The notes under the pieces are model-generated. The model ran no database searches and had not been told where the DNA came from. It saw only the letters and a list, made by a program, of their open reading frames with translations. A DNA stretch of 64,000 nt from Armigeres subalbatus (Eukaryota > Arthropoda > Insecta > Diptera > Culicidae), in contig NC_085140.1 of the NCBI RefSeq assembly GCF_024139115.2, positions 16,313,085-16,377,084 on the forward strand, in the 5' to 3' direction. The position numbers and the translations under genes are program-made. Positions 20,641 through 32,089 of the stretch are shown one piece after another (the stretch's first letter is position 1; the number at the start of each line of letters is the position of its first letter).

Positions 20641-22940
20641 CCCCTAAGACGCTCGCAAATAATTAATCACAATAATTTTTGTGTTTATAGTGTGCCAGTC
20701 AGACCCCAGATGTTTTAGTATTTTACGACGAACAGCTTTAGGTGTCCGTTACTAAGGGGGCTCTCCGTAAATAGATAATATGATTCAAATATTTCAATTT
20801 TATCAACCTCAAGATTTCATAAATCTCAGCTTTCTACACATTGATGTTCAAGTCGAACATGTCTTTGATTTTAAAATGCATCACATCACTCCACTATAGG
20901 AAGTTGTTCATGATCGTGCACATGGCTACGATCCATTAATCTGGGGTTTTATGGTAATGGTCAAACCCGAAGACGTCACATCGCATTACTCGTACAGTCC
21001 CTCGTCAGTTCTCGCCACCAATGTGGACACCAAGGACCGAAATATTGTTCAACTGCAGTCATCGCATGCTCATCGTATTCCCCGGTCCTCACTTTCGCTG
21101 ACCGTTCGGTCATTCGTTTCGTTGTCACGCTTCCAAACCTTGCTAAGATTGTGCAAATATCAAGTCAGACTTTTTGCACGTATTGCTTTTATTGTTTCGG
21201 TCCCAATGACCCATCGCCAGCTGGGCAAATTGCCGGTTGCATCTTCACGCCCGTCGTCGTTGAAACTTTTGTTTTCATTGCCAGTGAAATTTGCATAGCT
21301 AAGGTACACCCAACTAATCGTGATGGGTGGCGGCTTGATGGAAAGAGTTGCCATTTCGGAAGTGCCCAGCCATGGATCATCAAATTTTCTTAAACGTTGA
21401 TCGTTTTCTTCATCGAAGAAGATTGCGAATGCAAACACGATAAAAACAACCCTACTAGGGTAAAATTAATGAAGATGTATTTTTACGATTAAAGCTTAAT
21501 CCGTTAGATGAACCTTGAGAAGGAAAAAAAACTTTCGATATCACTCAAGCTCCGTGGTGATAATTGGTCAGTGGTCCGACCATCGACGGAAGACGATATA
21601 CATGGGAGTCGATTCAAAGTTTTTTTTCCCTCCCAACGAAAATAGCAGAATGAGGCGGATAATTAACCGACCGAGCCCGAAATCGAAATGCTGTAATGAA
21701 GTTCCTTCTCGCGTGATCCAAACCTGCTGACTAAGGGTCGTTATCGGCCAGCAGCACTTGAGTCTCGTTGGCTGTCCGGTTAAAAGGGTCTCCCTCCGAT
21801 CAAGCGGCGGTAAATGCAGACTCGTTACGTGTAGCTCATTTTCGGCTGCATCGCCGCGCCAGAAATGAAATATTGTCACCGTGTCGCCCCATCGGTCTTC
21901 CCGGTCTACCTGTCTCTGTACCGGTGGTGGTTAGTTACATAATAAAAACAAAAGATTTCAATCAATTCAGACGACGAACTCGACGGCGGATGACGTGTGA
22001 GCTGGGGTCTAAATAACTTGTTGCTGCTACCTACTGGAGGTGGTGATTAATAACTTTCACAGGGCCATTTTAACTTTGACTGTAGGTAATGTATTTCAGA
22101 TGTCCAAGCGTGATAGTGATCAACTTTGGCCTTATTTATTGAAAAGTTAACACAGTTGAATTGAGTGGTTTTACGTAAATTTCCACGAATCAGTGACGGT
22201 ACAGCTTGGCATAACAGAACCGATGCGCGAAACATATTCTTCCAGTGGGACGCAATACGCATATCATCCGCTGAAATATTACGTTTGGTTCACGATTTAA
22301 TTCAAGTGGGAAATTTTCCCGATTTTGCGAGTTAAGCACGATACATGGATGCGTAAACTGCAGCACGGCAAGAAGCTCCTTATAACAAATATCAGTAAAT
22401 GTGCTAAATAAAACCTTATCCGAGGGGCAACAATGTTGTGGCTGTTCCGCGCAAGCCTTGGTTTCGAAGTACCAAAGTGATGACCCAACGATGAACAGCA
22501 TTACGAAAAGTAGAGACGGATTGGCTGGGTGTCATTGTATTCAATATCACACAATTGCTGAATTTGTACGAGTTTACCGAACTTATCACGACTTAAAATG
22601 CAGTTTGTTTATCTCAAATATATGCCAGTGGTTACGATAAGATTAGCTTCCCTAAGTTTTTTGTGGTAGAACTTTTTGGGCACTTCATGAGCTCAACCTA
22701 AGTTTACTGAATTTTATGTTTACTTATTAATGCATATCGCAACTGCAGCGGTGTTGATTTGCAACTAAGACTTTGCTTCAATATTTGTAAATACCATGAA
22801 TAATTGAGTATCTTGAGAGCTCGTATTATTAAGATATGGTGATGAAAGAAGCATAAAATGTCCGAAAGATGCCTCTTGATGACTTAGGCGATTGTTTGTA
22901 TGAGCCAAGGTATTTCAATAATAAGAAAATTATTTTAAGC
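20640..22940. other. Anonymous sequence
   Basis: No protein, RNA gene or repeat could be recognised. Short open frames (for example 20951-21298, 21160-21438 and 22190-22501) have no familiar motifs. It may be single-copy intergenic or intronic DNA. Confidence 0.4.
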
Positions 22941-22944
22941 TTTT

Positions 22945-23015
22945 AGTGAAATGTCTTCACTTATCAGAAGACGAGTTCGTACTACCCCATTTAATTCTAC
23001 ACTTGATTATTCCTT
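22945..23015 (+). repeat. Half-copy of the short snap-back family
   Basis: AGTGAAATGTCTTCACTTATCAGAAGACGAGTTCGTACTA followed by CATTTAATTCTAC (quoted in two parts: positions 22946-22986, then 22990-23002) resembles the left arm of the elements at 41.97 kb and 61.5 kb. Confidence 0.5.
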
Positions 23016-23184
23016 TTATTTTCAGTAAATTATTACAGTAAGGCATCGAAATCCTTACACCTAAGCACTTAGTATATGGACCGAACCACTTGTAATCGAT
23101 TTACACCGATTTAAATCAAATTTCGTGGATTTGTTTATCTATCGACTGTATGAAATTTCAGGGAATCAATATTCGAGCAACGCC

Positions 23185-23475
23185 CAACAATGCAACAAGC
23201 CTTTATCAGAACCCGAACATAATATGACAAGAATCATTTGCCTTGCATGCTCTCATACTTCCGAGAATACGATGCTATTTTTCAATCAGAGTTAGATTCT
23301 CGAATATTTCCACAAAATCAGTTACTACAATAGCAAAAACCCGAAGATTGCTGTAGAGATAAGGCAAAATAACGGGAAGAAATGTTAGCAACAATGTTTT
23401 CTTTTTTGTTGCTGACAATTTTTTTAGGATCTTTGTCATTATTTTCTCCGACAAAAACAAAGCTTTGTCATTTCG
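23185..23475 (-). repeat. Dispersed repeat, inverted relative to 37.44-37.80 kb
   Basis: The complement of this stretch shares GATCCTAAAAAAATTGTCAG-like, TTGTTGCTAACATTTCTTCC, GCATGCAAGGCAAATGATTC and GGTTCTGATAAAGGCTTG with the + strand at 37.44-37.80 kb, in the same order. No coding capacity is evident; the open frame at 23275-23568 is a shadow. Confidence 0.65.
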
Positions 23476-24060
23476 TTGGTTCTCTTTTGTCGCTTGTTTC
23501 GCATGCGCATCCAAGAAAAAATGATTTCCTGATAATGATACAATAGCACCGACAAACAGGCATAACACTCGAGATTATTCCATCGTTCACTGATTTACTG
23601 GTCGTTTCAAATAATAATTAGTTGGCCAATTGATCGCTCGTGGCGCGCCAAGCGGGTTTGTTCGAGTTTGACGTTTTCCCACTGCCGCCACATGGTTCGT
23701 GATTTGCCAAAGTCAGATGTAAACAACAGATGTCGTTAGTGTTTGTTGACGATGAATTTTGTCGGTGAATGTTTCATGTGTTATGTCTGTTTGTCTATGG
23801 CGATAGGATTACTGAAATCATCAGGAATTTTAAATATTGTATTCAAAATTATAAAATAATTTGAGGCATCGTATTTCATGGTGTTTTATGTTGTTACAGA
23901 CTTATGACGATTCACTACTATGTTAGTTATATTTCAAATCTATTCTTCTCAATGGATTTCCGCATTGTATCTCTGAAAATTTCATAATATAAATAAGGAC
24001 TAAGGATAAGATGTGAGGAACTTATTATAAAAGTGAAAAATTTCAAAAATTTCAACGGCA

Positions 24061-25180
24061 CTCCAAACTATCCTTGAGTACAGGTCTTAATATTTAACTC
24101 GATCAACATGAAGATATTCGATGTCCCCACTAGTTTTATGAGTTGGAATAGCTCCACGGGATTTCGTTACACCATTATAGACACATCACAGAATTCGTTT
24201 GACATCTACGACACTCCAAACTGTCTTTGAGCGCAGATCCTAATACTCAAAACGATCAACATGAAGATCTCCGATGTCTAAACTATTTTACGAGATGGAA
24301 TAGCTCCACGGAACTTCGGTACCCAATTAGTTATACACCACAAAATTCGTTGAACATGTACGACACTCCAAACTCCAAACAAGCTCAGATCCTTATTTTC
24401 AAATCGATCAACTAGAAGATCTTTGATGACCCCACTAGTTTAATGAGTTGGAATAGCTCCAGGATACCTCGTAACATCATTACAGACACTCCACAGAATT
24501 CGTTCGACACCTACGACACTCCAAACTCTCCTTGAGATCAGATCTTAATATTCAAATCGAACAACATGAAGATCTTTGATGTCCCCACTATTTTTATTAG
24601 TTGGAATAACGTCATGAGACTTTATTACACCATTATAAATACATAACAGAAATCTATTATACTCCAAACTATCCATGAATACAGATCAGAATATTCAAAA
24701 CGAACAACATGGAGCTCTTCGATGTCTCAACTTTTTTTATGAGTTGTTATAGCTCCACGGGATTTAGTTACACTATAGACACGCCACAGAATTCGTTCGA
24801 CATCTACGACACTCCAAACTGTCTTTGAGCTCATATCCCAATATTCAAATCGATCAACACGAAGATCTTTGAGCTCCCCACTATTTCTATTAGTGGAAAT
24901 AGCTCCACGTGACTTCGATACACGACACATTACAGAACTCATTGAACATCTACGACACTCCAAACTGTCCATGAGTACAGATCTCAATACTCAAATCGAT
25001 CAACATGAAGATCTACGTCATCTCATATATTTTTATGAGTTGGAATAGCTCCACGGGACTTCGTAACACCATTATAGACACATTATAGAATTCGTTGAAC
25101 ATGTACGACAATCCAAATTGTCCATGAGTTCAATTCTTTATATTTAAATCGATCAACAAGAAGATGTACGATGGTTTAGC
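24061..25180 (+). repeat. Tandem array, ~150-bp monomer, about 8 copies
   Basis: The landmark CTCCAAACT or a variant of it starts at 24061, 24214, 24366, 24519, 24662, 24812, 24958 and 25111 (the last as ATCCAAATT), giving spacings of 143-153 bp. Each unit contains CATGAAGATCT, GAGTTGGAATAGCTCCACG and ACAGAATTCGTT variants. A related array in the opposite orientation lies at 26.69-27.55 kb. Confidence 0.85.
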
Positions 25181-26119
25181 ATGAATTTACCGCCAAAATT
25201 GTATGGTGAAGGACATCAAGGGAAGATTGATATAGTACGTCATGCGGAACAATTACCATTTTCAACACCCCTCTCCCCTTCGCCACTTCTTGTAATGAAC
25301 CTCTAGTTTTTTTTATTATTCGTCACGCTGCCCAGACCCCCCGTCACAGTAAGGATGTGACGCACTTTGTGAATAACCACCTTACACAAATTTCATCAAT
25401 AATGAGAGCATTTCTCGAAAAAACAATGACCTGTTACCTGTTAGTCTACTAAATATTTTTTCGATGAAGAAGATTATTATTGGGAAACTTAACTATTGAT
25501 TCCTTTTGGTACACTGCTTTCAAAAAGTTTACTCCTAGTGTGCTGCATGTTTGCAGCAGTGCACCAGAGCTTAACGTGTCGATTCGAAAGTTTTACTGAA
25601 GCGCCTTCTGGTGACGATCTCGTAGAATCACATCAAATGGTTGCAGAGGAACTGAGAGAGACATTTTTTTTAGCAACATGTTTTAGCTATTACATTTAAT
25701 TCATTTTGGGATAAGTATGGAGAAAAGCGTTTGAAATAAAATTTTGTGATATTATTCATACGTAAATTACTTTACTCTTACATATAAATGTTAGTCTTAG
25801 TAACATCCACTTCCGTGCAATACTGAAACCAATTATATTGTCGATTGAATGTGTTGCGAGCTTTTTTTATTGCTTGATACGCAATCCTCATTTATTGGTT
25901 AGACTGTCATCTCATGATACCCCTTGGTGGTTTCAATACGTATAGAAATGGAAAACATATCGTATAAAATTTATAATATGTATAATAAGTATGAAGCAAG
26001 TAAGTATGAGAGTACCAACGCCTTCAGGGTGCAACTTACTCTAATTCTGATCGATTATGGAATAGCAATAATTCACATGTATAGCCTAGCCGGTCATCAA
26101 GAGACGCCGTGGTACCCGT

Positions 26120-26420
26120 AGACCAAGCTTTATTCTAGAACAATATTGACGATAAAACTTAGACTGCGGTGGGCCGGGCACGTAGCCACAATGTCGGACA
26201 GTAACCCGGTGGTTCTCGACAACGATCCGACGGGCACAAGGCGAGGTGCGCAGCGGGCAAGGTGGATCGATCAGGTGGAAGATGACTTGCGGACCTTCCG
26301 TAGGCTGCGTAGTTGGCGACGTGTAGCCATGGACCGAGTCAAATGGAGAAGACTCTTATATACCGCACAGGCCACTTCGGCCTTGATATAAGGAAAGCCC
26401 AACGATAAAGTATAAGGAAA
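26120..26420 (+). pseudogene. RTE 3'-end fragment
   Basis: The frame at 26146-26391 reads LRLRWAGHVATMSDSNPVV, RWIDQVEDDLRTFRRL and WRRVAMDRVKWRRLLY, the conserved C-terminal block of RTE ORFs. Only about 80 residues survive; this is a 5'-truncated insertion. Repeated TATAAGGAAAG motifs follow near 26388-26420. Same type as the minus-strand element at 6.5-8.2 kb, opposite orientation. Confidence 0.75.
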
Positions 26421-26689
26421 GTCCAACCCCGTACTGCTTTCCGCTTTTAATTAAATCGTTTCTAGAATTTTTGAGAAGAGTTTTAAAAAAATTCCGTATG
26501 CTTCCCCGTGCAATATTTTTCTAATATCATCCTTCGACTTCTTCTTCTTCATGCAACCTTCAATCGCCAATTGTGGATGCGATGTTTGTGAGCACACTAA
26601 CACGTTTTTTTTCGTACGTACGTATTGTGTACGTAATGGTGTCCATTTGAGCAATTCTAACTAACAAGGTTTTTATATAATGGTGTAAT

Positions 26690-27545
26690 GATGTTCCATG
26701 ATGGTTCTCGAACTAACAAACAAGCTTCAGAATCTATGAATCACTTTGTTGGTCTTTCAGACCTCCAATATCTGAACTCAAGTATGGCGCCGTAAATGTT
26801 CCGGGAATGCTATGATTTGTATATACTGGTATATTGATCTCCCATGGAGTTTCTACAATTGAAACACACGATCAGGATCCTATAATTCTTTCTATTGGCC
26901 TCTTAAACCTCCAATATCTGAACTCAAAAATCGTTTCGAGTACCGTAGATATTCTGGGAATGTTTCAATTTTCATATACTGGTGTAATGATGTCTCATGG
27001 GGTTTTTACAACCAACACATAAGCTGAGTTGCCTTTGAATCACTCTGCTGGTCTTGTGGTCCCCCAATATCTGAACTCAAGAATGGTTTGGAGTACCGTA
27101 GCTATTCTGGGAATGTGGATGTTTTTATATATTGACATAATCACGTCACGTCACGTCACGTCTAACACACAAGCTTAGGGACCTATCAATCACTCTGTTG
27201 GTCTTGTAGGCCTCCAAGATCTGAACTCAAGAATTGTTTGCAGCACCGTAGATATTCTGGGAATGTTGTATTTTGTTTATACTGCTGTAATAATGTTCCA
27301 TGGGACTCCTCCAACTAACACACTAGCTCGGGAACCTATGAATTGCTCTTTTGATCTTGTAAACCTCCAAGAACAGAACTCAAGAATAGTTTGGAGTACT
27401 GTTTATATTTTGGTAATACTACGATTTGATAAAAATAGTTTAATTGTATCTCAAGTAGCATTGCCAACTTCAAGTTCGGATTGAGGCCCCGTAAAACGCT
27501 TTGTTGTTTATGTAGATCATCAAGAGCTGAGATCAAGGAAGGTTT
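26690..27545 (-). repeat. Tandem array, ~150-bp monomer, about 6 copies, inverted
   Basis: TCTGAACTCAAGAAT or variants recur near 26771, 26917, 27070, 27230, 27372 and 27524. The complement of each unit (ATTCTTGAGTTCAGAT, ATATCTACGGTACTCCAAAC) lines up with the unit of the 24.06-25.18 kb array (CTTGAGTACAGATCT, ACATCTACGACACTCCAAAC). Confidence 0.75.
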
Positions 27546-27799
27546 GGAAGCCCTAGAAGATCTAAAAAAAATATTTTACCCCATATTTCTACTTTTTTAT
27601 GGTTTGCATACGTTTTTGAAGCAGAATGTCCAAAATTTATATTGAAATACGACGAAAAAAAATCCGTATTGAATCGGTTAAATCTAGCGCTCCCTCCGTA
27701 AGTCGATATTTCCCTTACTCGATATTCCCTAAGTCGAAGATTTTTCCAATGCATTTTAACCTCGCTAGCTCGAAGTTGTCAGAAACAATACATGCACGA

Positions 27800-27905
27800 T
27801 ATAGTTAGTGAAGAAGCTTTCAAGTAGAAAACGAAATGCGTATCTGTTTGATACATAAAAATTAATAAGTGGAAGTAAATGGACGAATAATAGTCTTTTA
27901 ACCCG
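27800..27905 (+). repeat. Partial snap-back MITE copy
   Basis: AAACGAAATGCGTATCTGTT and ATAAGTGGAAGTAAATGGAC repeat right-arm motifs of the 61.5-kb family; closest by eye to the 20.5-kb fragment. Confidence 0.5.
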
Positions 27906-28420
27906 TAATTCAAGAAGTTATAAGTGAGAAGTGAAAAGTGAAAAGTGAAAAATGAAAAAATGAGAAGTGAGAAGTACGAAGTGAGAAGTGACAATTGAAT
28001 AGTGAGAAGTAAACAGTTAAAAGTGAGAAGTATGAAATTCGAAGTGAGAAGTCAAAAGTGAAAAATAAGAAGTGAGAAGTGTGAAGTAAGAGGTGAGACA
28101 AGTGTAGTGGGAAGTGAGAAATGAGAGGTGAGAAGTTAGAAGTGAGAAGTTCGAACCCAGTAGTGAAAAGTGAAAAGTAAGAAGAGAAAAGTTAGAAGCT
28201 AGAATTGAAAAGTGATAGCTGGGAAATGAGAAGTCAGAAGAGAGATATAAGAAGATATAAGTGAGAAGCGAGAAATGGATAATGAGAAGTGAGAAATAAG
28301 ATGTGTGTAGTGAGAGGTGAGAAATTAATAGTCAGAAATGAGAAGTGTAAAGTAAGAAGTGAGTAGTGGGAAAAGGGAAATGAGAAGTGTAAAGTAAGAA
28401 GTGAGTAATGGGAAAAGGGT
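27905..28420. repeat. GTGAGAA heptamer repeat block
   Basis: Degenerate tandem heptamers (GTGAGAA, GTGAAAA) run through this block and resume at about 28495-28580. Frames through it give meaningless repeats such as [11 protein letters not shown]. Confidence 0.8.
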
Positions 28421-28865
28421 GTTGACAGAGAAGTAAAAAGTAAGTTGTTATTATTATTATTGTCTTTATTTTAGAGGCTTTCAGAAAAAAGTAAGTAATG
28501 AGAAGTGAAAAGTGAGGAATGAAGGATGAGATGTAAGTTTTGAGAAGGGAGTAGTAAGAGGTGAAAAATGAGAAATTTTTAATAATGATGGTGCCTTTCT
28601 CTTGTATTATAAAATGTAACGAGAAAAGCACATAAGAGAGATTAAATTTGCACTTTAGGGAGATAGATTCAGTTATTTCCAACAATTCACAATTATTTGC
28701 ATTCATTTGAATGTATCGCAACAGCTTTAAAAGAAAAATTTGGGTTTGAAATTTTTTTTTAAGTGGGGACTCATGCGAAAAATGTTTTTTTATAACTCCG
28801 GATTTTCAATAGCAAAAAATTAGGAAGGATTCTGCGTCGAATACAACCTTGCAATAGGTTGAGGC

Positions 28866-29029
28866 TAAGGAGTCGTACACATATTACGTAAGCAATATTT
28901 CTGAGTTTTCCGATCCCTCCCCCTGTAAGATTTTTTCATACAAATGATTTTTTATTTATATGGTGCGTAAGAAAATGACAGACCCCCCTCCCTCCATAAG
29001 TGCTTACGTAATATGTGTACGGCCCCTAA
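28866..29029. mobile_element. Palindromic MITE (GTACACATATTACGTAAGC family), copy 1
   Basis: The left arm TCGTACACATATTACGTAAG is mirrored by CTTACGTAATATGTGTACGG at 29002-29022. A second copy lies at 59183-59346. The ends are flanked by TAA on both sides, a possible target duplication. Confidence 0.75.
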
Positions 29030-29185
29030 GTACAAAAAAGTGTGTCTCACATTTTTTTGTACACACACACATATATACATACATACACACATACAGACAT
29101 CATCTCAATTCATCGAGCTGAGTCGATTGGTATATAACACTATGGGTCTCTGAGCTTTCTATTAAATCCAGTTTTTGAGTGATCC

Positions 29186-29289
29186 TAAAGAGCTGAGCAG
29201 AATGGATACGTTTGCGTACGTTTTGACAGTTTTCCCATGGTAAAACTGTTAAAACGCACGCAAACGTATCCATTGTGCTCAGCTCTTAA
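29186..29289. repeat. Near-perfect 104-bp palindrome
   Basis: AGAGCTGAGCAGAATGGATA at the left matches the complement of TATCCATTGTGCTCAGCTCT at the right, meeting around CCCATGG near 29235. TAAAG flanks both sides. It would fold into a long stem-loop. Confidence 0.75.
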
Positions 29290-29558
29290 AGTCTTTACTT
29301 ATACTTATTATACGAGAAAGGCAAAAATATGGAGCTCTGAAATAATTTCTGCAACATGATTTGGAAAAAAAATTGAAATAATTTTCTATATTTTCATGTA
29401 GAAAATAAAACAAATAACCCTAATCTTTCAAAATTCTAATATTGCAATATTGTATGGAAATTTTCAAACTTTTAATGTGTTGAAAAATCGGCAGTGATGA
29501 ATAGATTCCAGAAATTATTTAATTGAATAAAAAATCTTGATTAACTTTCTTTTTTTTT

Positions 29559-29652
29559 CGATTTTAAGGACGGCTACGCAGTCTTGAATTATTGAAACAA
29601 GATGTTTATTTATCCGACGTTTCGACACGTAGCGTAGCCGTCCTTAAAATCG
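29559..29652. repeat. Foldback with CGATTTTAAGGACGGCTACG arms
   Basis: The 22-23-bp arms at 29559 and 29630 are exact complements (ACGGCTACGC ... GCGTAGCCGT). The loop contains CCGACGTTTCGACACGT. Confidence 0.7.
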
Positions 29653-30269
29653 AAATAAAAATATCCAGTCGATTTCACAATAGTTCATCTTGATTAACAA
29701 AATTCTTTAAATTCAAAATTCTAAATTGATGAAATCGCATATTAAAAGGTGGTAATACCCAAAACGTACTAAAGTAGATTTAAGAAAGTGTTTTGAGCAA
29801 GTGAAAACAAAAATTGGGGTGTTGGATGGTTAAAAATTACCATGAATAAATTTCTGAAGCAATTCCAAGAGATTCTAGAGTTATTTCTAGAATGTTGTTT
29901 GAAAGTTTTGAAACATTTAGACAAAATTAAGCCTGAGTCATTTCAAGAAGAAAATGCGAATCAAATTTTTCTATTCTAATAAAAGTTGCTTAGGAATTTG
30001 CTTGAATATGGCCTTCTACTATTGACATAATTTCTTGTGAATTCCAGTTCCTTTGGGTTGTGACAAAAATGGGATTGATTCATACTAAGAGCCTCCTAGT
30101 CCTCCCTTCAATGAAATAAACATAAAAATGTTTTTTTTTTAATCCGCTATAGCTATTTTAAGTATCAACCGGGAAAAAACCGGGAATCTCAAAATCGATT
30201 TTGAATAGACAATTAATTACAAGAGAGGCATATTTCTTCTTACTTTGCTCTTCCCGCTGACTGTGAACA

Positions 30270-30890
30270 GTGGAATAAGTGATAAGTGAGAAATGAGGAG
30301 TGAGAAGTTAGACGCCTCACTTCTTACGCCTAATTACTCATCCTCAGCACAAGTCGGCCAGATTTGGTTGCTGTAACTCAAATGTAACCAAAATCAGATG
30401 TATATAGGTTGCAGAAACCTCTATGCCACATGTGTGCTGCTCGGGCACTTCTCACTGTGAAAAGTGAAAACGTCTCATTACTCACTTCGCACTTCTCACT
30501 TTTCGCATTGAGCAGTGAGAAATAAAGAGTGAGAAGTGAGACATCTCTTTTTTTTTCATTTTGCACTACTCACTATTTACAGAGAGAAGTGAGAAGTAAG
30601 AAATGATTAGTGAGAAGCTAGAAGTGGTACGTCTCACTTCTTACTTCACATTACTCATTTCTCACTTCTCACTGTGAGACGACTCACTTCTCACTTCGAA
30701 CTACTCACTTTTCACAGTGAGAAGTGAGAAGATAACCGTCTCACTTCTCACTCCTTATTACTTCTCACTGCGAAAAGCCTGAAGAGCGAAGTAAAAAGGA
30801 AGAGGCCTCTCTTCTCACTCATCATTTCTAACTTCTCATTTCTTACTTTTGCAGTGGGAAGTGAGAAATGATAATTGAGAAGTGAGACGT
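30270..30890. repeat. Heptamer repeat block with alternating orientation
   Basis: Runs of GAGAAGTGAGA alternate every ~50-100 bp with the complementary TCTCACTTCTC. Several local hairpins could form. It is related to the single-orientation block at 27.9-28.4 kb. Confidence 0.75.
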
Positions 30891-30893
30891 CAA

Positions 30894-31145
30894 ATGACCT
30901 ATTTGGCCATATGACATATTCGGCTGAATGACTTGTTCGGCCAAACTACCTGTTCGGCAAAATATTCGGCCAAATGACTTGATCGACCAAATGACCAGTT
31001 CGGCTAAATGACATTCGGCCATATGACCTATTCGGCCGTATGACCCGTTTGACCAAATGACTATGGGTTTCGGCCTAATAGTTTGTTCGACCTAGTGACA
31101 TTAGGCCAAATGGCTTTCGGCCGAATGAATTTCGACCAAACGACC
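30894..31145. repeat. TTCGGCCAAATGACC minisatellite
   Basis: About 15-17 degenerate units of 14-18 bp, each combining TTCGGCC or TTCGACC with AAATGACC or a variant. Similar motifs occur sparsely near 3380-3470. Confidence 0.75.
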
Positions 31146-31640
31146 CTCCCCAGAATTTATGAAGGAATTATTGAAGAAATTTCTCTAAGATTTAATTAAC
31201 GAATTCACGAAAGAATTTCCAATAAAGTTTCCAAACAAATACCTATTTGAATCTAGATTTCTACACGAATTCCTTAGAAAATTACTCCAGAAACTTCTGC
31301 AAGAATTCCATCAGGAGCACCTCTGGGGATGCTTTCGAAAATCCAGACAGTTGTAAAACGAAACCCTGTTTAAAATCATTAAGACTTCATGCCAAGAAAA
31401 ATAGAAAATATCGGGATTGCAGTCGATTCATCATCATACTTCTTCGGATATTCTCAAGAGTTCCTTGGGAATTTACCTCAGCAGTTGTTTCGGAAACTTC
31501 TCCAGAAATTTCATCCAGGTAATATTTCATGAATTTATCCAAAAGATCGTTCGAAAGATCCTCCAGACATACCTCCTGGAATTAGTTCTATTAGTCATTA
31601 GAATTCCATCGTAAATTTCTTAATTTAATTTATTTAATTT
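31146..31640. repeat. Decayed GAAATTCC-type repeat tract
   Basis: Irregular motifs such as GAATTCCTTAGAAAATTACT and AATTTCATCCAGG recall the decayed tracts at 10.7-11.6 kb and 19.4-20.0 kb. No gene. Confidence 0.45.
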
Positions 31641-31650
31641 TATTAATATT

Positions 31651-31729
31651 GTGGCCAAATTTCATAAAATTCGGTCGACAAAAACCCCCTGCCAATAACA
31701 GAACAAAACCTGCCAAAGCCGTCTTTCCC
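31651..31729. repeat. Half-copy of the 31.9-kb MITE
   Basis: GTGGCCAAATTTCATAAAAT through CTGCCAAAGCCGTCTTTCCC matches the right half of the element at 31895-32084. Confidence 0.7.
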
Positions 31730-31894
31730 TATCTGAAATTATAAAATTCCTCAAGAAATTTATCCTAAAATTCTCGACAAATGTCAAGATCAAAAAGGCA
31801 TTCTTTCGGAAATTTCTCTTCTTTTCAGCAATACTTTCAGAAATTCGTCCAGGTATTCCATAGGAAATTCCATTCCCAAATCACAATCTGAATA

Positions 31895-32084
31895 GGTGGA
31901 ATGACGGCTTTGACAGGTTATGTTCTATTATTGGCAGGGTTTTTTTTCATAACTGACTATGCTCAAATTTGGCCTAAACATTCTTTGCATATCAAAAAAT
32001 ATTTTGGCCGAATTTCATAAAAAATGGTCAACAAAAACCCCCTGACAATAATAGAACAAAACCTGCCAAAGCCGTCTTTCACCC
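31895..32084. mobile_element. MITE with ~45-bp terminal inverted repeats
   Basis: The left end GGTGGAATGACGGCTTTGAC, then AGGTTATGTTCTATTATTGG, is mirrored by CCAATAATAGAA-like and GCCAAAGCCGTCTTTCACCC at the right. About 190 bp, non-coding. Confidence 0.75.
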
Positions 32085-32089
32085 TAAAT

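Larger units (their letters stand above)
28590..29325. mobile_element. Non-autonomous element with GTGCCTTTCTC termini and two nested hairpins
   Basis: The left end GGTGCCTTTCTCTTGTATTA is mirrored at the right end by TATTATACGAGAAAGGCA. Internally there are CACACACATATATACATACA and TCGAGCTGAGTCGATTGGTA. A diverged partial relative lies at 35.34-35.71 kb (ACACATACATACATACACAC, then TACGAGAAAGGCA). Two palindromes (28866-29029 and 29186-29289) interrupt it. Confidence 0.6.

Noticed and set aside
22190..22501. Minus-strand open frame of 103 codons with several Cys
   Set aside because: No signal peptide, no recognised family and no supporting splice sites; probably chance.
25496..25699. Small frame with a signal-peptide-like N-terminus
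   Set aside because: Only 67 codons, in repeat-rich sequence between two tandem arrays, no known motif.
27910..28101. Ser/Phe/Leu-rich frame resembling a membrane protein
   Set aside because: Direct translation of the GTGAGAA heptamer repeat complement.
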